The notes: a model not told the origin generated them from the letters alone. 63,041 bases of DNA from JBBDMW01 sp040878005 (GCA_040878005.1 JBBDMW010000049.1:1-63041); one strand, 5' to 3'. Counted from the first letter of the stretch, positions 8,331 to 17,103 are shown. A program made the numbers and translations.

Positions 8331-9461
8331 GTGTCCCTACAAGAACAAGAGCACGACACGCGGGAAGACAACTGGAAAGTTCCGCCCAGGCTCAAGCACC
8401 TGGCTGCCATTGGCTGGCGAGTCCTGGTAATCGTGGCTGTGGCATATGTTCTTGCGATGGTCCTCTTGAGGCTACGGCTGTTGGTGGTCCCGCTGTTCGG
8501 GGCCCTTCTCATAACAGCGCTCATAGCGCCGGTGGTGGACAGGCTGAGCGGGTGGGGACTGCCGAGATTGGCCGCAGTATGGATGTCGGTTGTCAGCTCC
8601 ATACTGTTTCTTCTACTGATAATTGGCGCCGTGGTGCCGGCTGTGCTGATGGAGGTTGATGACCTCGATACCAATTTCGAGGAGGGGTGGGAACGTACGC
8701 GACAGTGGCTGATCGATGGGCCGCTTGGAATATCGGAACAGCAGATTGATGAGTGGGTAGCTGAACTCGGACGCCAAATATCGGAGAACCGGTCCGACAT
8801 AATGTGGGGCGTACTGGATCAAGCATCAGTTGGCATTGAAGTGGTGGTTGGCTTGATCTTGATGATCCCCGTCACGTTTTTCTTCTTGAAAGATGGGCTG
8901 AAGATATGGAACTGGTGCCTCGGCTGGGTAGTAGAGGAGCACCGGCCACGCGTGGATACGGTGGGGCGGCGTTCGTTCCAGACATTGTCAAGGTACGTCC
9001 GTGGGGAACTGGCGCTGGCATCCATTGACGCGGTCTTCATAGGGATAGGCCTATTCCTTATAGGAGTGCCGCTCTTGCTTCCGCTGGTCCTCATCACGTT
9101 TTTCGGATCGCTCGTGCCACTTGTGGGCGCAACCGTCTCAGGGATAGCCGCCGTCGTGGTGGCGCTCTTGACACTGGGGCCGCTTGAAGCGCTGCTTGTC
9201 CTTGGGGTTGTGCTGCTGGTTCAACAGCTTGAGGGAAACGTCGTGGCCCCATTGTTGCTGGGCAAGGCAGCGGAGCTGCATCCGCTGGTGGTTCTTGCGG
9301 TCATTACAGCCGGGGGAATCCTGGGTGGAGTTATCGGGGCGTTTTTGTCGGTTCCGCTGGCGGCGGTGGCATCGGTGCTCATCAATGAATTGCGGCGACC
9401 CAACGACCTGCTCCTATCATCGGAGGACCGTGGCGAATCTATAGCCACTTACGGTGAGTGA
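8331..9461 (+). CDS. AI-2E family (PerM-like) membrane transporter
   Basis: A protein of about 376 residues with seven or eight membrane helices, including two N-terminal helices, an amphipathic middle segment and a C-terminal helix block with PLLLPLVLITFFGSLVPLVGA and QQLEGNVVAPLLLGKA, the signature of the AI-2E/PerM exporter family. Substrates in this family range from autoinducer-2 to sodium/proton antiport and cannot be assigned here. GTG at 8331 has GGAGG nine bases upstream; an in-frame GTG at 8271 would add 20 unlikely residues. It converges on glpD with 45 bases between. Confidence 0.85.
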   Translation: MSLQEQEHDTREDNWKVPPRLKHLAAIGWRVLVIVAVAYVLAMVLLRLRLLVVPLFGALLITALIAPVVDRLSGWGLPRLAAVWMSVVSSILFLLLIIGAVVPAVLMEVDDLDTNFEEGWERTRQWLIDGPLGISEQQIDEWVAELGRQISENRSDIMWGVLDQASVGIEVVVGLILMIPVTFFFLKDGLKIWNWCLGWVVEEHRPRVDTVGRRSFQTLSRYVRGELALASIDAVFIGIGLFLIGVPLLLPLVLITFFGSLVPLVGATVSGIAAVVVALLTLGPLEALLVLGVVLLVQQLEGNVVAPLLLGKAAELHPLVVLAVITAGGILGGVIGAFLSVPLAAVASVLINELRRPNDLLLSSEDRGESIATYGE

Positions 9462-9506
9462 ATGGCGCCTCATCAGGGTTTGCGCATTTCTAAGGCTCTG
9501 GCATCG

Positions 9507-11069
9507 TCAGTCCAGGATGTAGGTCTGCGCTGTCTTCCGGAACGCACTCACCTGGCTTTTAGCCCAGCCATCGCTCCTGCCCAATTCCTTCCCCATCAAA
9601 TGGGCCACCAATGGTGCAGCTTCCATACTCGCCCGTGCGTCCAGGAGTAGGGAGCGTGTGCGACGTGACAGGACATCTTCCACCGTCCGTGCCATTTCAT
9701 TGCGCACTGCCCAGGTCACTTCACAGCGCCTGTAGGGCAGGGCGGGATGCAATAATTGATCGCCCTCCGGTTCTTCTCCGGCCAGCGCCTGGATGGCCGC
9801 CGCATCTGACCCGTAAATGCCCCACGGCGTTTCCGAACCTGCCTGGTCCGTCCACCCATGAATCCGCAATGTCCTGGTTGAACCTTCCGTACGCTGCGTG
9901 AGTCCTGCCAGGCGGGATGCCGTGTCCACAGCTTCCTCAGCCATTTGGCGGTACGTGGTCCACTTGCCTCCCGCGATGGTGACCAGGCCAGATCCCGAGA
10001 CAAGGATCACGTGATCTCGCGATAGGGCAGAAGTGTTCCTGGCGACTTCGGACCGGATCAGTGGACGCAGGCCCGCGAAAACGCTCAACACGTCATTGCG
10101 TGCAGGACGAAGCGACAGGTGTCGCGAAATGTGGGACAGCAGGAAATTCACTTCCTGCTCTGTTGCTCGCGGCTCGGCCTGCGGCTGGACTACCGGGGTG
10201 TCCGTTGTGCCAACCAAGACCTTGCCGTGCCATGGAATGGCGAAAAGAACTCGGCCGTCACTGGTCGATGGGACCAGGACAGCGCTGTCGCCGGGCAGGA
10301 AGGACCTGTCGAGCACGATGTGAGTGCCCTGGCTGGCGGCAATGATGGGAGCGGCTTGCAGATCATCCATGCGGCGGACCACGTCGCTGAAAACTCCAGT
10401 GGCGTTGATGACCACGCGGGCGGGGACTTCAAACGTTTTGCCTGTTTCCTCGTCGCATGCCGCAACCCCGACGATCCTGTTGCCGTCTTTAATCAGCCCG
10501 GTCACATTCATGTAGTTGAGCGGCACGGCTCCCAGGTCAGCCGCTGTCTGGGCCAGGTTCACGGCGAGCCGGGCATCGTCAAACTGTCCATCGTGGTACA
10601 GAACTCCGCCGCGCAGCCCCTGTGGGTTCAGGGTCGGCGTGTGAAAGATGGCGTCGCTGCGGGACAGGAACCTGGACGCGCCGAAGTTCCTATCGCGTGT
10701 CAGGCGGTCATATAGTTTTAGCCCTGCCCCATAAAACGACTTCTCCCACCACTTGTATGCGGGCAGGACGAAGGACAGGTCATGCACCAGGTGCGGTGCG
10801 TTTTGCACCAGCCGGTTCCGCTCCCGCAGGCCGTCCAGCACAAGCCTCAGGTTTCCCTGCCGGAGATAGCGGACGCCGCCGTGTATGAGCTTGGTGCTAC
10901 GGCTCGAGGTCCCGCTGGCAAAATCCGCCTTCTCCAGGAGAAGCGTGCGGTGCCCGCGAAATGCGGAGTCCACGGCCGCGCCAAGGCCGGTTGCGCCCCC
11001 GCCAATGATGACCACGTCCCATGGCTCGGAGGTCGACTCAAGATGCGCAAGCAGGCTATCCCGGTTCAT
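9507..11069 (-). CDS. glpD: Aerobic glycerol-3-phosphate dehydrogenase
   Basis: A 520-residue FAD enzyme oxidising glycerol 3-phosphate to dihydroxyacetone phosphate at the membrane and passing electrons to quinone. The N-terminal FAD motif IIGGGATGLGAA and the signatures TSSRSTKLIHGGVRYL and GTHIVLDR are clear, and the C-terminal DAO helical domain is present; length is normal. ATG at 11069 is preferred; a TTG five codons upstream at 11084 is possible. No glycerol kinase or facilitator lies next to it, so it may serve lipid or glycerol turnover on its own. Confidence 0.9.
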   Translation of the reverse strand: MNRDSLLAHLESTSEPWDVVIIGGGATGLGAAVDSAFRGHRTLLLEKADFASGTSSRSTKLIHGGVRYLRQGNLRLVLDGLRERNRLVQNAPHLVHDLSFVLPAYKWWEKSFYGAGLKLYDRLTRDRNFGASRFLSRSDAIFHTPTLNPQGLRGGVLYHDGQFDDARLAVNLAQTAADLGAVPLNYMNVTGLIKDGNRIVGVAACDEETGKTFEVPARVVINATGVFSDVVRRMDDLQAAPIIAASQGTHIVLDRSFLPGDSAVLVPSTSDGRVLFAIPWHGKVLVGTTDTPVVQPQAEPRATEQEVNFLLSHISRHLSLRPARNDVLSVFAGLRPLIRSEVARNTSALSRDHVILVSGSGLVTIAGGKWTTYRQMAEEAVDTASRLAGLTQRTEGSTRTLRIHGWTDQAGSETPWGIYGSDAAAIQALAGEEPEGDQLLHPALPYRRCEVTWAVRNEMARTVEDVLSRRTRSLLLDARASMEAAPLVAHLMGKELGRSDGWAKSQVSAFRKTAQTYILD

Positions 11070-11176
11070 ATCACGCGCGTTCAAACGAGAGGCTGTGGGG
11101 CAGGCCCGGCGCCTTAACCTCCTGGGTCACAGTAAAAGTATTGGTGAAGCGGCGCAGGCGAAGCTGCGAACCGTCG

Positions 11177-12187
11177 TTATCTCCCGCTGGCCTCGACGCT
11201 GGCCTTGTACACCCTCAGGCGAGCGCGGTTCAGGCTGCCGAGCGGCCGGAACTCCCCGGAGGCATTCCACGGGTTGAATGCCAGGCGCTCAATCATTGAC
11301 TCCGTTACCCTGGCATCTTCGGAATCCAGGTCCTGTTGCTGAATAACCAGTTTTGCGACCGTAATGAAAGGCGAGTCGCTTTCCTTCCACTCTACAACTC
11401 CGTCCTCGATGGGCGTGCGCGACTCATCTGCGTAAAGCTGAACCTTGAAGTCAAACGCCATGTCTCCGCTCTTCATACGCTTCTTGAGGTCTTCCCGAAG
11501 GTAGTCAGGCGCCGTGCCAGGCTGGCCGTTCCCTGGTACATCGGACGGCTGGAGCTTGAACTTGACTGCTGCTTCGCCAAACTGGACCGGCGCACGGCCC
11601 CAGTACTGCTCAGCGGCGAGGCTCAGCACTTCGCGTGATGACGCCACCCGCAGGGAGTTGAGCATGCGTATCGTTTCGGCCGGGCCGATCTTTAGCAAAA
11701 GCCTGGGTAACCAGGTCCACCTGTGCAACCGCACCAGTGCAAAGTCCATGAACTGGACGGGATCACGGGCGTGCGAAGCAGGAGCGTTTGTCATCAGGAA
11801 GTCCTGGATGTTCCCCTCGGCGCCCGTGCTGAGCAGCGTGTGACTGTCGCCGGTTGTGATCCGAACTGCCACGCCGCGCAGGTCACGATCCGGGTCGGGC
11901 GCCGTTGCGCCAGAAGCGTTGGAGAACCGCACTAGCGCGTCATACTCGGCCCCCGGCTGGAAGAGCCCAACCTGCAATGCGTCCGGTATGCCTGGCATGA
12001 CCTGGAACCTGGCCTTCGAGCCGGTCCGCATGTGCGCGTGGAACGCCCGCCGCTTCTGAGCCTGTGGTCCTCCGGCGAGTCCCGCCTGGACCTCAACGAT
12101 TTGCCTGGTGAACCTGTCAATCAGCGCGTCCTCGGCAGCCTTGCTGCCGCCCAGGTAGGCCTCTCTCCAACCTTTGCCATCTGTCAC
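11177..12187 (-). CDS. Catalase-related haem protein (possible fatty-acid hydroperoxide enzyme)
   Basis: A 336-residue protein with the haem core of the catalase superfamily but much shorter than true catalases (about 480 or more). Visible features: distal region RAFHAHM (His50 or His52), VRFSNASG, RDLRGVAVRI, an Asn-containing NIQDFLMTN segment and the proximal haem ligand motif R323-x-x-x-Y327 near the C-terminus. Small catalase-related proteins include allene oxide synthases and hydroperoxide bicyclobutane-forming enzymes. The gene follows the alpha-dioxygenase-like gene by 64 bases on the same strand, so a role in converting its lipid hydroperoxide product is a reasonable inference; peroxide detoxification is the alternative. 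Confidence 0.8.
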   Translation of the reverse strand: MTDGKGWREAYLGGSKAAEDALIDRFTRQIVEVQAGLAGGPQAQKRRAFHAHMRTGSKARFQVMPGIPDALQVGLFQPGAEYDALVRFSNASGATAPDPDRDLRGVAVRITTGDSHTLLSTGAEGNIQDFLMTNAPASHARDPVQFMDFALVRLHRWTWLPRLLLKIGPAETIRMLNSLRVASSREVLSLAAEQYWGRAPVQFGEAAVKFKLQPSDVPGNGQPGTAPDYLREDLKKRMKSGDMAFDFKVQLYADESRTPIEDGVVEWKESDSPFITVAKLVIQQQDLDSEDARVTESMIERLAFNPWNASGEFRPLGSLNRARLRVYKASVEASGR

Positions 12188-12251
12188 AGCAACTCCCTCC
12201 GGAATGTCATTTCAGCGCCCGCAGGCCGGTGCCTGGCCTCCTGCCGATTCA

Positions 12252-14057
12252 TTAAGTCGCCCTTGGCCATGGAGCGAAGGCGTTGTCCATTTTGCCAAGC
12301 GCCGGGCCGAGGCCGGGGAAGTGCCTGAGCAAAACGGTGGACATACTGTTGTTGTTTATCCAGTCGATGCCGGTCTGCGTGTAGATCTCCGGCGTGTAAT
12401 CAGATGTAAAGAACCGGTCGCTCTTCAACCGCCGCGATGCCATCAATACAAATATCCGGAAAGCGGTCTCACTGAACCCGAAGCCTTTTGGCAGTTTCTC
12501 CGCGTACATGCCGATCATCAGGTCCACTCGGTCGATGTCGTTGTCGTATACACGGCGAAGCTCCTCAACCCACACAGGGTTATCTGTGAGGTCTTCAAAC
12601 TTTTCTACCCTGGGCAGGTGGAGCAGCCGCCGGAACTCGTTGTACCGGGGAACGCCGCGCTCGCGGTCGCGCAGCACATCGATCGACGCCAGGTCTACGA
12701 TCATCCCATCCGGCTTCTCAAACCGTTGCAGCGTGCGTGGGAAGTTGTGCAGCGTTATTGCGCCCGGGTGACTGGTGCCGAACGAATACAGGGCATCCAG
12801 CATGGACATCTGCGTCAACAACTCGCGCGAACGCCGCCCCTCTACTTCATGCAGAGTGCGATTGTGAATCAGGCGGTCATCAGCTGCCGACCTGAAACTG
12901 AATTCGTCAGGCATCAGCGGGTGCATCCGGTAAACGGACACAAACTCCTCAGTTATCGCGTACGGGGCAGCATGATGGTCAGGAGGCGAGCCGGGGATGC
13001 CGCTGATCACCTCGCTCTTGCTGATGCGCCCAAACCGCCTATAGAGCCGCTCTGACGCCAGGCCCCACCAATTGCCGCGCATTCCCATTTTCACCGTGGG
13101 ATGGCTCACAATGCCGGGCGTCCATTCAACGGTGTGAATCTTTGCAAGCAGCGCTGCGATCACGAGCCGGGCATGGTCGAAAAGTTCATCGTCAGACCAT
13201 GATGGATACTCCGCTCGAAGGCGGTCGCATACGGCGTTGTGTTCCATTGTGAACAGTGTGTGGAGCAGGCTCAGGCCAACCCACCAGTTGCCGGACACGC
13301 CGGTTACTTCAATGCCGGTCTCAGGGTCGGCGGGAATCAGGCCATCATCGCCAATGGCAAGCTTGCCGTCCCGGCCAGACCGGACCCTGGCCAGCATTTC
13401 TTCATTGCATCCATATATCTGTGACGCGTCCCACCAGTGGGTCTCAGCATTTACGAAAGTGGGAGGAGAGCCATTTGCATCCGGCGGTCTGGTCGGGTCC
13501 ATGTGGCTCCGGCGGATGCGCATCACCTTTTCATGCCACGGATCATCAGCATCCAATGGCAATTCTATGAAGTTGTCCTTTTGATTCTTTCCATGGCTGA
13601 ACCAGTCATGGACCATGAACTGGAGCCACGCTGCGGCCAGGAGGTTCAGAGTGGTGGCCGGCTTAAACTCGTCACGGGTCAGCAGCTCGCGGCTGATTGT
13701 CCGCGGGTTGGGCGCCAGGAGGTCCGGCTCTTTCTCAATGCGAACCATATTCAGCGGGATGTTGCGCCCGAATCGAGTCCCTGCGCTGCCCATCAGGGGG
13801 TGCGAGAGATCATTGAAGGTGCCGTCGGCGGTCCGTGCCTTTAGCTGGCGGGCGGTCGGCCTGCCAACAGATCGGGGCGGAGTAGATGGCAGGGTGTCCG
13901 TATCATGCAGGTTCTGCTCCCTGAGAACGTTCCGAATGCCAACGAGGCCAACGATTCCCAGGAGTCGCGGTTGCCGGTGCCAGGGCGCAATCCGGTTGAG
14001 GGCACCTCCCGCGCTGGTTAGGAGCCATGAAGAAAATGATCCAGCCATCATGACCAT
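12252..14057 (-). CDS. Alpha-dioxygenase / cyclooxygenase-like haem peroxidase
   Basis: A 601-residue member of the animal haem peroxidase superfamily. The distal His is in QFMVHDWFSH (His150), the catalytic helix is LLHTLFTMEHNAVCDRL (about 265-281), and the proximal region reads VYRMHPLMPDEF. There Tyr376 lies three residues before His379, the Tyr-x-x-His spacing of the catalytic tyrosyl radical and proximal ligand in cyclooxygenases and plant alpha-dioxygenases. That supports fatty-acid dioxygenase chemistry rather than plain peroxidase activity. There is no signal peptide. The exact start is uncertain: ATGs at 14057, 14051 and 14048, with AAGG best placed for 14051. It is the first of a likely operon with the catalase-related gene. 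Confidence 0.85.
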   Translation of the reverse strand: MVMMAGSFSSWLLTSAGGALNRIAPWHRQPRLLGIVGLVGIRNVLREQNLHDTDTLPSTPPRSVGRPTARQLKARTADGTFNDLSHPLMGSAGTRFGRNIPLNMVRIEKEPDLLAPNPRTISRELLTRDEFKPATTLNLLAAAWLQFMVHDWFSHGKNQKDNFIELPLDADDPWHEKVMRIRRSHMDPTRPPDANGSPPTFVNAETHWWDASQIYGCNEEMLARVRSGRDGKLAIGDDGLIPADPETGIEVTGVSGNWWVGLSLLHTLFTMEHNAVCDRLRAEYPSWSDDELFDHARLVIAALLAKIHTVEWTPGIVSHPTVKMGMRGNWWGLASERLYRRFGRISKSEVISGIPGSPPDHHAAPYAITEEFVSVYRMHPLMPDEFSFRSAADDRLIHNRTLHEVEGRRSRELLTQMSMLDALYSFGTSHPGAITLHNFPRTLQRFEKPDGMIVDLASIDVLRDRERGVPRYNEFRRLLHLPRVEKFEDLTDNPVWVEELRRVYDNDIDRVDLMIGMYAEKLPKGFGFSETAFRIFVLMASRRLKSDRFFTSDYTPEIYTQTGIDWINNNSMSTVLLRHFPGLGPALGKMDNAFAPWPRAT

Positions 14058-14177
14058 CCTTGTATACGAGCCCGGTTGACCTTCCCTGCGTAGAGAGCGG
14101 AATCATATAGGAAATGGGCACGGCGCACTTGGCTGAAGGATTTGGGTTAATGAAGTCGTTGGCCCGGTGCGCGGGCA

Positions 14178-14348
14178 TTACCGGGGCAACTGTTGGGCCG
14201 GGTAAAGCGTCGTCAGGGCATCACGGCTTTCCGGCGGCTGGAGGTCGTCGTAGTCCCGGCAGGCGTCGATCACAACGACGGCTATCACGCCAACAAGGAT
14301 GAAGAAGGCCATCGCCAGTACTAGGGTGACCACACGAGGTACTTTCAT
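14178..14348 (-). CDS. 56-residue single-pass membrane protein
   Basis: ATG at 14348-14346 with AAAGGAAG upstream opens a 56-codon frame ending at TAA 14178-14180. It encodes a short basic start (MKVPR), one strong membrane helix (about residues 6-27) and a polar, acidic tail (CRDYDDLQPPESRD). The good ribosome site, the clean helix and its position on the same strand just upstream of the dioxygenase gene support a real gene. Function unknown; a membrane partner for the dioxygenase is speculation. Confidence 0.6.
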   Translation of the reverse strand: MKVPRVVTLVLAMAFFILVGVIAVVVIDACRDYDDLQPPESRDALTTLYPAQQLPR

Positions 14349-14573
14349 GCAGACTTCCTTTGCCTGGGAGCGTTGGCAAAAGTGTGCCGATCATGGTCGC
14401 ACTTGCGACGCCCGTGGGAAACGCGGGCGATCAGGGCGTACACAGGCCGCGTTCTACAGGCACGGCTCTCTTTCATTAGTGACCGCTCGACCCCATGTAT
14501 TGCCGGGTAACCTTATTGCTTCGTTGCTTCTGCCGATCGTAGTGAGCAGCAGTTGGGGCGGCTACCAGTTTAT

Positions 14574-14792
14574 TTAAGGTATTGAAGTGGCCGCCGGAGG
14601 CGGTAACCGGGTGGTGAAACCGTGGTCGCGATGCGTTAGTGAAGCAGCCTCATAACGCAGGACTGCTGTGAGGGCCGCCGCTACCAGTTTCCGGCCCAGG
14701 CTCACGCTGAGCCAGTGCCGGGCGGCACCACAGGGCACAAGCTCGATGCCGCGGCTCATGCATGGAGCGGCCAGCCACGGTCGCGGGTTAAG
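14574..14792 (-). pseudogene. Decayed C-terminus of a cytochrome P450 (tentative)
   Basis: One frame reads LNPRPWLAAP...SRGIELVPCGAARHWLS then VSLGRKLVAAALTAVL and a tail ending RLPPPAATSIP before TAA at 14574. This follows the order of a P450 C-terminus: the meander (FxPERW), the haem loop (FGxGxRxCxG) and helix L. The haem-ligand Cys is absent: Trp sits where RHxC would need Cys, one base away from a Cys codon. No upstream P450 part was found in 14793-14978 in any frame. It is best read as a relic of a gene that once stood at the head of the oxylipin operon. Confidence 0.4.
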
Positions 14793-14921
14793 GGGAGTTC
14801 AATGCGCGGTGGCTGAGCACGCCTGTTATAAGAAGCGTGATCCCGGACCATGGAAACAGGAAAGGCGTGGAGGGCTATTCTATATTCGAAGGTGGTCAAA
14901 CGCGCAGTCGAGCGGAAAATG

Positions 14922-14947
14922 ATTAGCGCCTCATACGAGGCGCTAAT
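14922..14947 (-). terminator. Bidirectional-looking hairpin terminator
   Basis: ATTAGCGCCTC (14922-14932) and GAGGCGCTAAT (14937-14947) form an 11-bp stem with a 4-base loop, 31 bases after the stop of the 166-residue protein gene. On the minus strand it is followed by CATTTTCC. Confidence 0.75.
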
Positions 14948-14978
14948 TTGATCGCAAGCTTCTACATGCCGGCCAGGA

Positions 14979-15479
14979 TTAGCCCTGGTACGAGAATGTA
15001 TTCTTTCCGGCCCTGCCGAATTCCGGCATGGAGCGGAGAACGGCCCCAACCGCTGTGGTGGGCCGTGCTGCGTCCAATACCGCTCCGTCAGCCTGCAGAG
15101 CCTTGAGCACATCGTCCGCCGTCAGAACCGTCTTTCCTGCCCGTGCCATTTGCAGCGCCTTGCTTCGCACCAGCTCCCTGCGCTCCGCGCCGCCCGGCTT
15201 GACCGCAGCCGAAGTGGCCCCGCCCCTCAATGTAAACATAACCCGCTTGTCATCAGAAACCGTGCGCAACTTGACGCCAACGGCACGCGCCGCGTAGCCC
15301 AGCCTCACCCGCAGCCGGCGGATTGACTCGTCACCCTCAGGGATTATGGCCTTTGCTTTGCCCGAGGCAAGGCTCTCGATAGCCTCCATCATTTTTATGG
15401 TTTCAGGCGAACGGGTCCGCCCATTCTGGGATGACTTGCGCAGGTCATTGATATTTGCGTCGATTATTTCCAACGGCAC
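14979..15479 (-). CDS. Hypothetical protein with basic central region
   Basis: A 166-residue protein of unrecognised family. It has an N-terminal helical part, a central strand-rich segment (RRLRVRLGYAARAVGVKLRT...KRVMFTLRG), then a helical, Ala/Lys/Arg-rich C-terminal part (RPTTAVGAVLRSMPEF) that resembles the recognition end of a winged helix. Nucleic-acid binding is possible but not shown. It is monocistronic, with a clear terminator downstream. Confidence 0.65.
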   Translation of the reverse strand: MPLEIIDANINDLRKSSQNGRTRSPETIKMMEAIESLASGKAKAIIPEGDESIRRLRVRLGYAARAVGVKLRTVSDDKRVMFTLRGGATSAAVKPGGAERRELVRSKALQMARAGKTVLTADDVLKALQADGAVLDAARPTTAVGAVLRSMPEFGRAGKNTFSYQG

Positions 15480-16046
15480 CGTTTGCTCCTTCTGGCTGAT
15501 TTCATGATGACTATGGCTGAGTACAGCTTAATTGCACTGGTTGCTACTTTGAGATTCCTGTTGCGCTGTGTCAATTTGAGATATTTGACTCAATGTACAG
15601 TTCGGCGCCGGGACGCATCAGTTCAACGTCTGACGCAGCGGGTGGGATTTACTCGCAAACCTCACGCAATACATGCGGATGATGAACCAAAGGCTGAATT
15701 CACTGAAAGTATAAACTTTGCTTTTTGTACGGGCAACCGGTAACCACCAACGTTTTTCATGAATTCGCAGCGATGTAAAGCCATACTTATTATTAAACCA
15801 ATGACTAAATGCTGATGCTATGAATGCGGAACAGGGTGCTCGCCCCTGGTCTTTCAGGTGTCGTGAGACCAAAGGATGGATTCGCATACGGCAACCGGCT
15901 CATCATTCGCGGAACGATTTGGCTTCGAGTTCACCGAACCTTGACCTTTGCCGGCTGGCCGCAGGCCGCACCCTCCTGTACTTTACTTTTTGCTGTGCTG
16001 GCCCCGTTGTGGGCTGCTACATGTAAATTCAGGAGTTACCGTTTCA
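15480..16046. other. Intergenic region upstream of the first Tat-exported protein
   Basis: It is AT-richer than its surroundings at about 15530-15810 and I see no gene. Its right end carries GTTCACCGAACCTTGACCTT (15929-15948), nearly repeated at 16993-17012 before the paralogous gene, and AGGAG at 16031 for the next start. Confidence 0.5.
15929..15948 (+). promoter_or_regulatory. Conserved upstream motif, copy 1
   Basis: GTTCACCGAACCTTGACCTT differs at two positions from 16993-17012 and lies 118 bases before the start codon of its gene, against 111 for the other copy. It may be a promoter or a regulator site shared by the two paralogues. Confidence 0.5.
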
Positions 16047-16838
16047 GTGCCACCAACGAACTCGAAATCTCAACCTGAAGATGCCCACAAGGCGTCACTG
16101 CTGTCTGCTGCTGGTGGCGCGTTGAGCGAGCAACAATTGCGCAGGCGGGCGTTCCTGAAGAGGGCTGCAGGCGCCGGTGCGGTGGCCGCCGCACTGTACG
16201 TGGTGCCGTCGGTTGTCTCCATCAAGCCGCAGGCAGCTTTCGCACAGTCCAGCCCATCGCCGACTCCGACTCCTACTCCGGGAACGCTCGAAGGGTGTTC
16301 GCCCGGTTTCTGGTTTAAGGCGCCACCCTCTGATGCCGAGTGGCCTTTGACGGCCTTCTCGAAGAACCAGAAATTTGGTGATGTATTCAACCTGAGCCAT
16401 TCGCAGGCTGGTTCGATTGTCTTTGTGAAGCTTGGAGACATGCTGCCGCCGACTGACATCCTTGCCACCCACGCAACCGCGGCCATCCTGAACGCCAGCC
16501 ATCCGGATGTGAGCTACCCGCTCACCGTGGCCGCGATCATCGCTGAGACGCGTGACGCATACATCAATGGATCTCCGCAGGACCGGCAAGCCCTGAAGAA
16601 CAAGTACGACGCCTGGAACAACCTGGGCAGCGTGCTGTGCGACGATGATGATGACAAGGACAAGGACAAGGATAAGGACAAGGACGGCGACAAGGGCAAG
16701 GACAAGGACGGCGACAAGGGCAAGGACAAGGACAAGGACGGCGACAAGGGCAAGGGCAAGAAGAAGAAGGATCGGGATGACGACGACGACAAGGACAAAG
16801 ACAAAGACAAGAAGAAGTGGTGGTGGTGGCCGTGGTAG
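16047..16838 (+). CDS. Tat-exported protein with Lys/Asp repeat tail ending in Trp
   Basis: A 263-residue protein. The GTG start at 16047 aligns with the ATG of the paralogue at 17104 and has AGGAG at 16031. The N-terminus has a twin-arginine signal (RRRAFLKRAAGAGAVAAALY, then AxA at AAFAQ). After a Pro/Ser/Thr linker comes a domain of about 120 residues starting EGCSPGFWF, with HATAAILNASHPDVSYP, and ending VLCD. The paralogue stops there; this protein continues for about 65 residues of DK/GK repeats ending WWWWPW. The CSPGFW-type domain recurs in exported proteins of unknown function. The tail could bind polyanions or cations, or anchor at the surface; this is inference. Confidence 0.75.
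   Translation: MPPTNSKSQPEDAHKASLLSAAGGALSEQQLRRRAFLKRAAGAGAVAAALYVVPSVVSIKPQAAFAQSSPSPTPTPTPGTLEGCSPGFWFKAPPSDAEWPLTAFSKNQKFGDVFNLSHSQAGSIVFVKLGDMLPPTDILATHATAAILNASHPDVSYPLTVAAIIAETRDAYINGSPQDRQALKNKYDAWNNLGSVLCDDDDDKDKDKDKDKDGDKGKDKDGDKGKDKDKDGDKGKGKKKKDRDDDDDKDKDKDKKKWWWWPW
16641..16817 (+). repeat. Low-complexity GACAAG repeat tract
   Basis: A tract built from gacaag and ggcgacaag units within the end of the Tat-exported protein gene. It encodes alternating Asp and Lys with Gly interruptions (DKDKDGDKGKD). Such tracts expand and contract by slippage, so its length may vary between strains and between assemblies. Confidence 0.8.
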
Positions 16839-16992
16839 GTGGCAGTAGGGGGGCCTGGCAAATCGATTGATGGAGATGTGCAGGCACAATACATCAGCGG
16901 AGGCATCGGACATTCGAACTGGGCACATGTTGAAAGCCATGTGATGTGGATTATCAAATCAGCGTGACTTGCGTCTATTTCGGCAGGGGTCC

Positions 16993-17012
16993 GTTCACCG
17001 AATCTTAACCTT
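16993..17012 (+). promoter_or_regulatory. Conserved upstream motif, copy 2
   Basis: GTTCACCGAATCTTAACCTT is the counterpart of 15929-15948 and lies 111 bases before the ATG at 17104. Its survival while the sequence around it diverged suggests function, or a recent duplication of the whole unit. Confidence 0.5.
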
Positions 17013-17103
17013 CGGTGACTGGTGGTGGGATTGGAATCAATGTACGTTTCCGTGTAGCCGTCTTATCGTGACCCGTCTTGCAAGAATCAGAATTGAACAT
17101 CCG

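Noticed and set aside
8117..8800. Minus-strand gene before the AI-2E permease
   Set aside because: Ser/Arg-rich shadow of the permease reading frame without motifs or a ribosome site.
12174..13055. Long plus-strand frame over the dioxygenase gene
   Set aside because: Shadow of the minus-strand gene, whose haem residues are intact.
16641..16817. CRISPR-like array
   Set aside because: The repeats are short, in frame and without spacers; this is a coding low-complexity tract.
16095..16957. Long minus-strand frames over the Lys/Asp repeat
   Set aside because: Low-complexity Leu/Val- or Ser/Leu-rich shadows of the GACAAG repeat tract.
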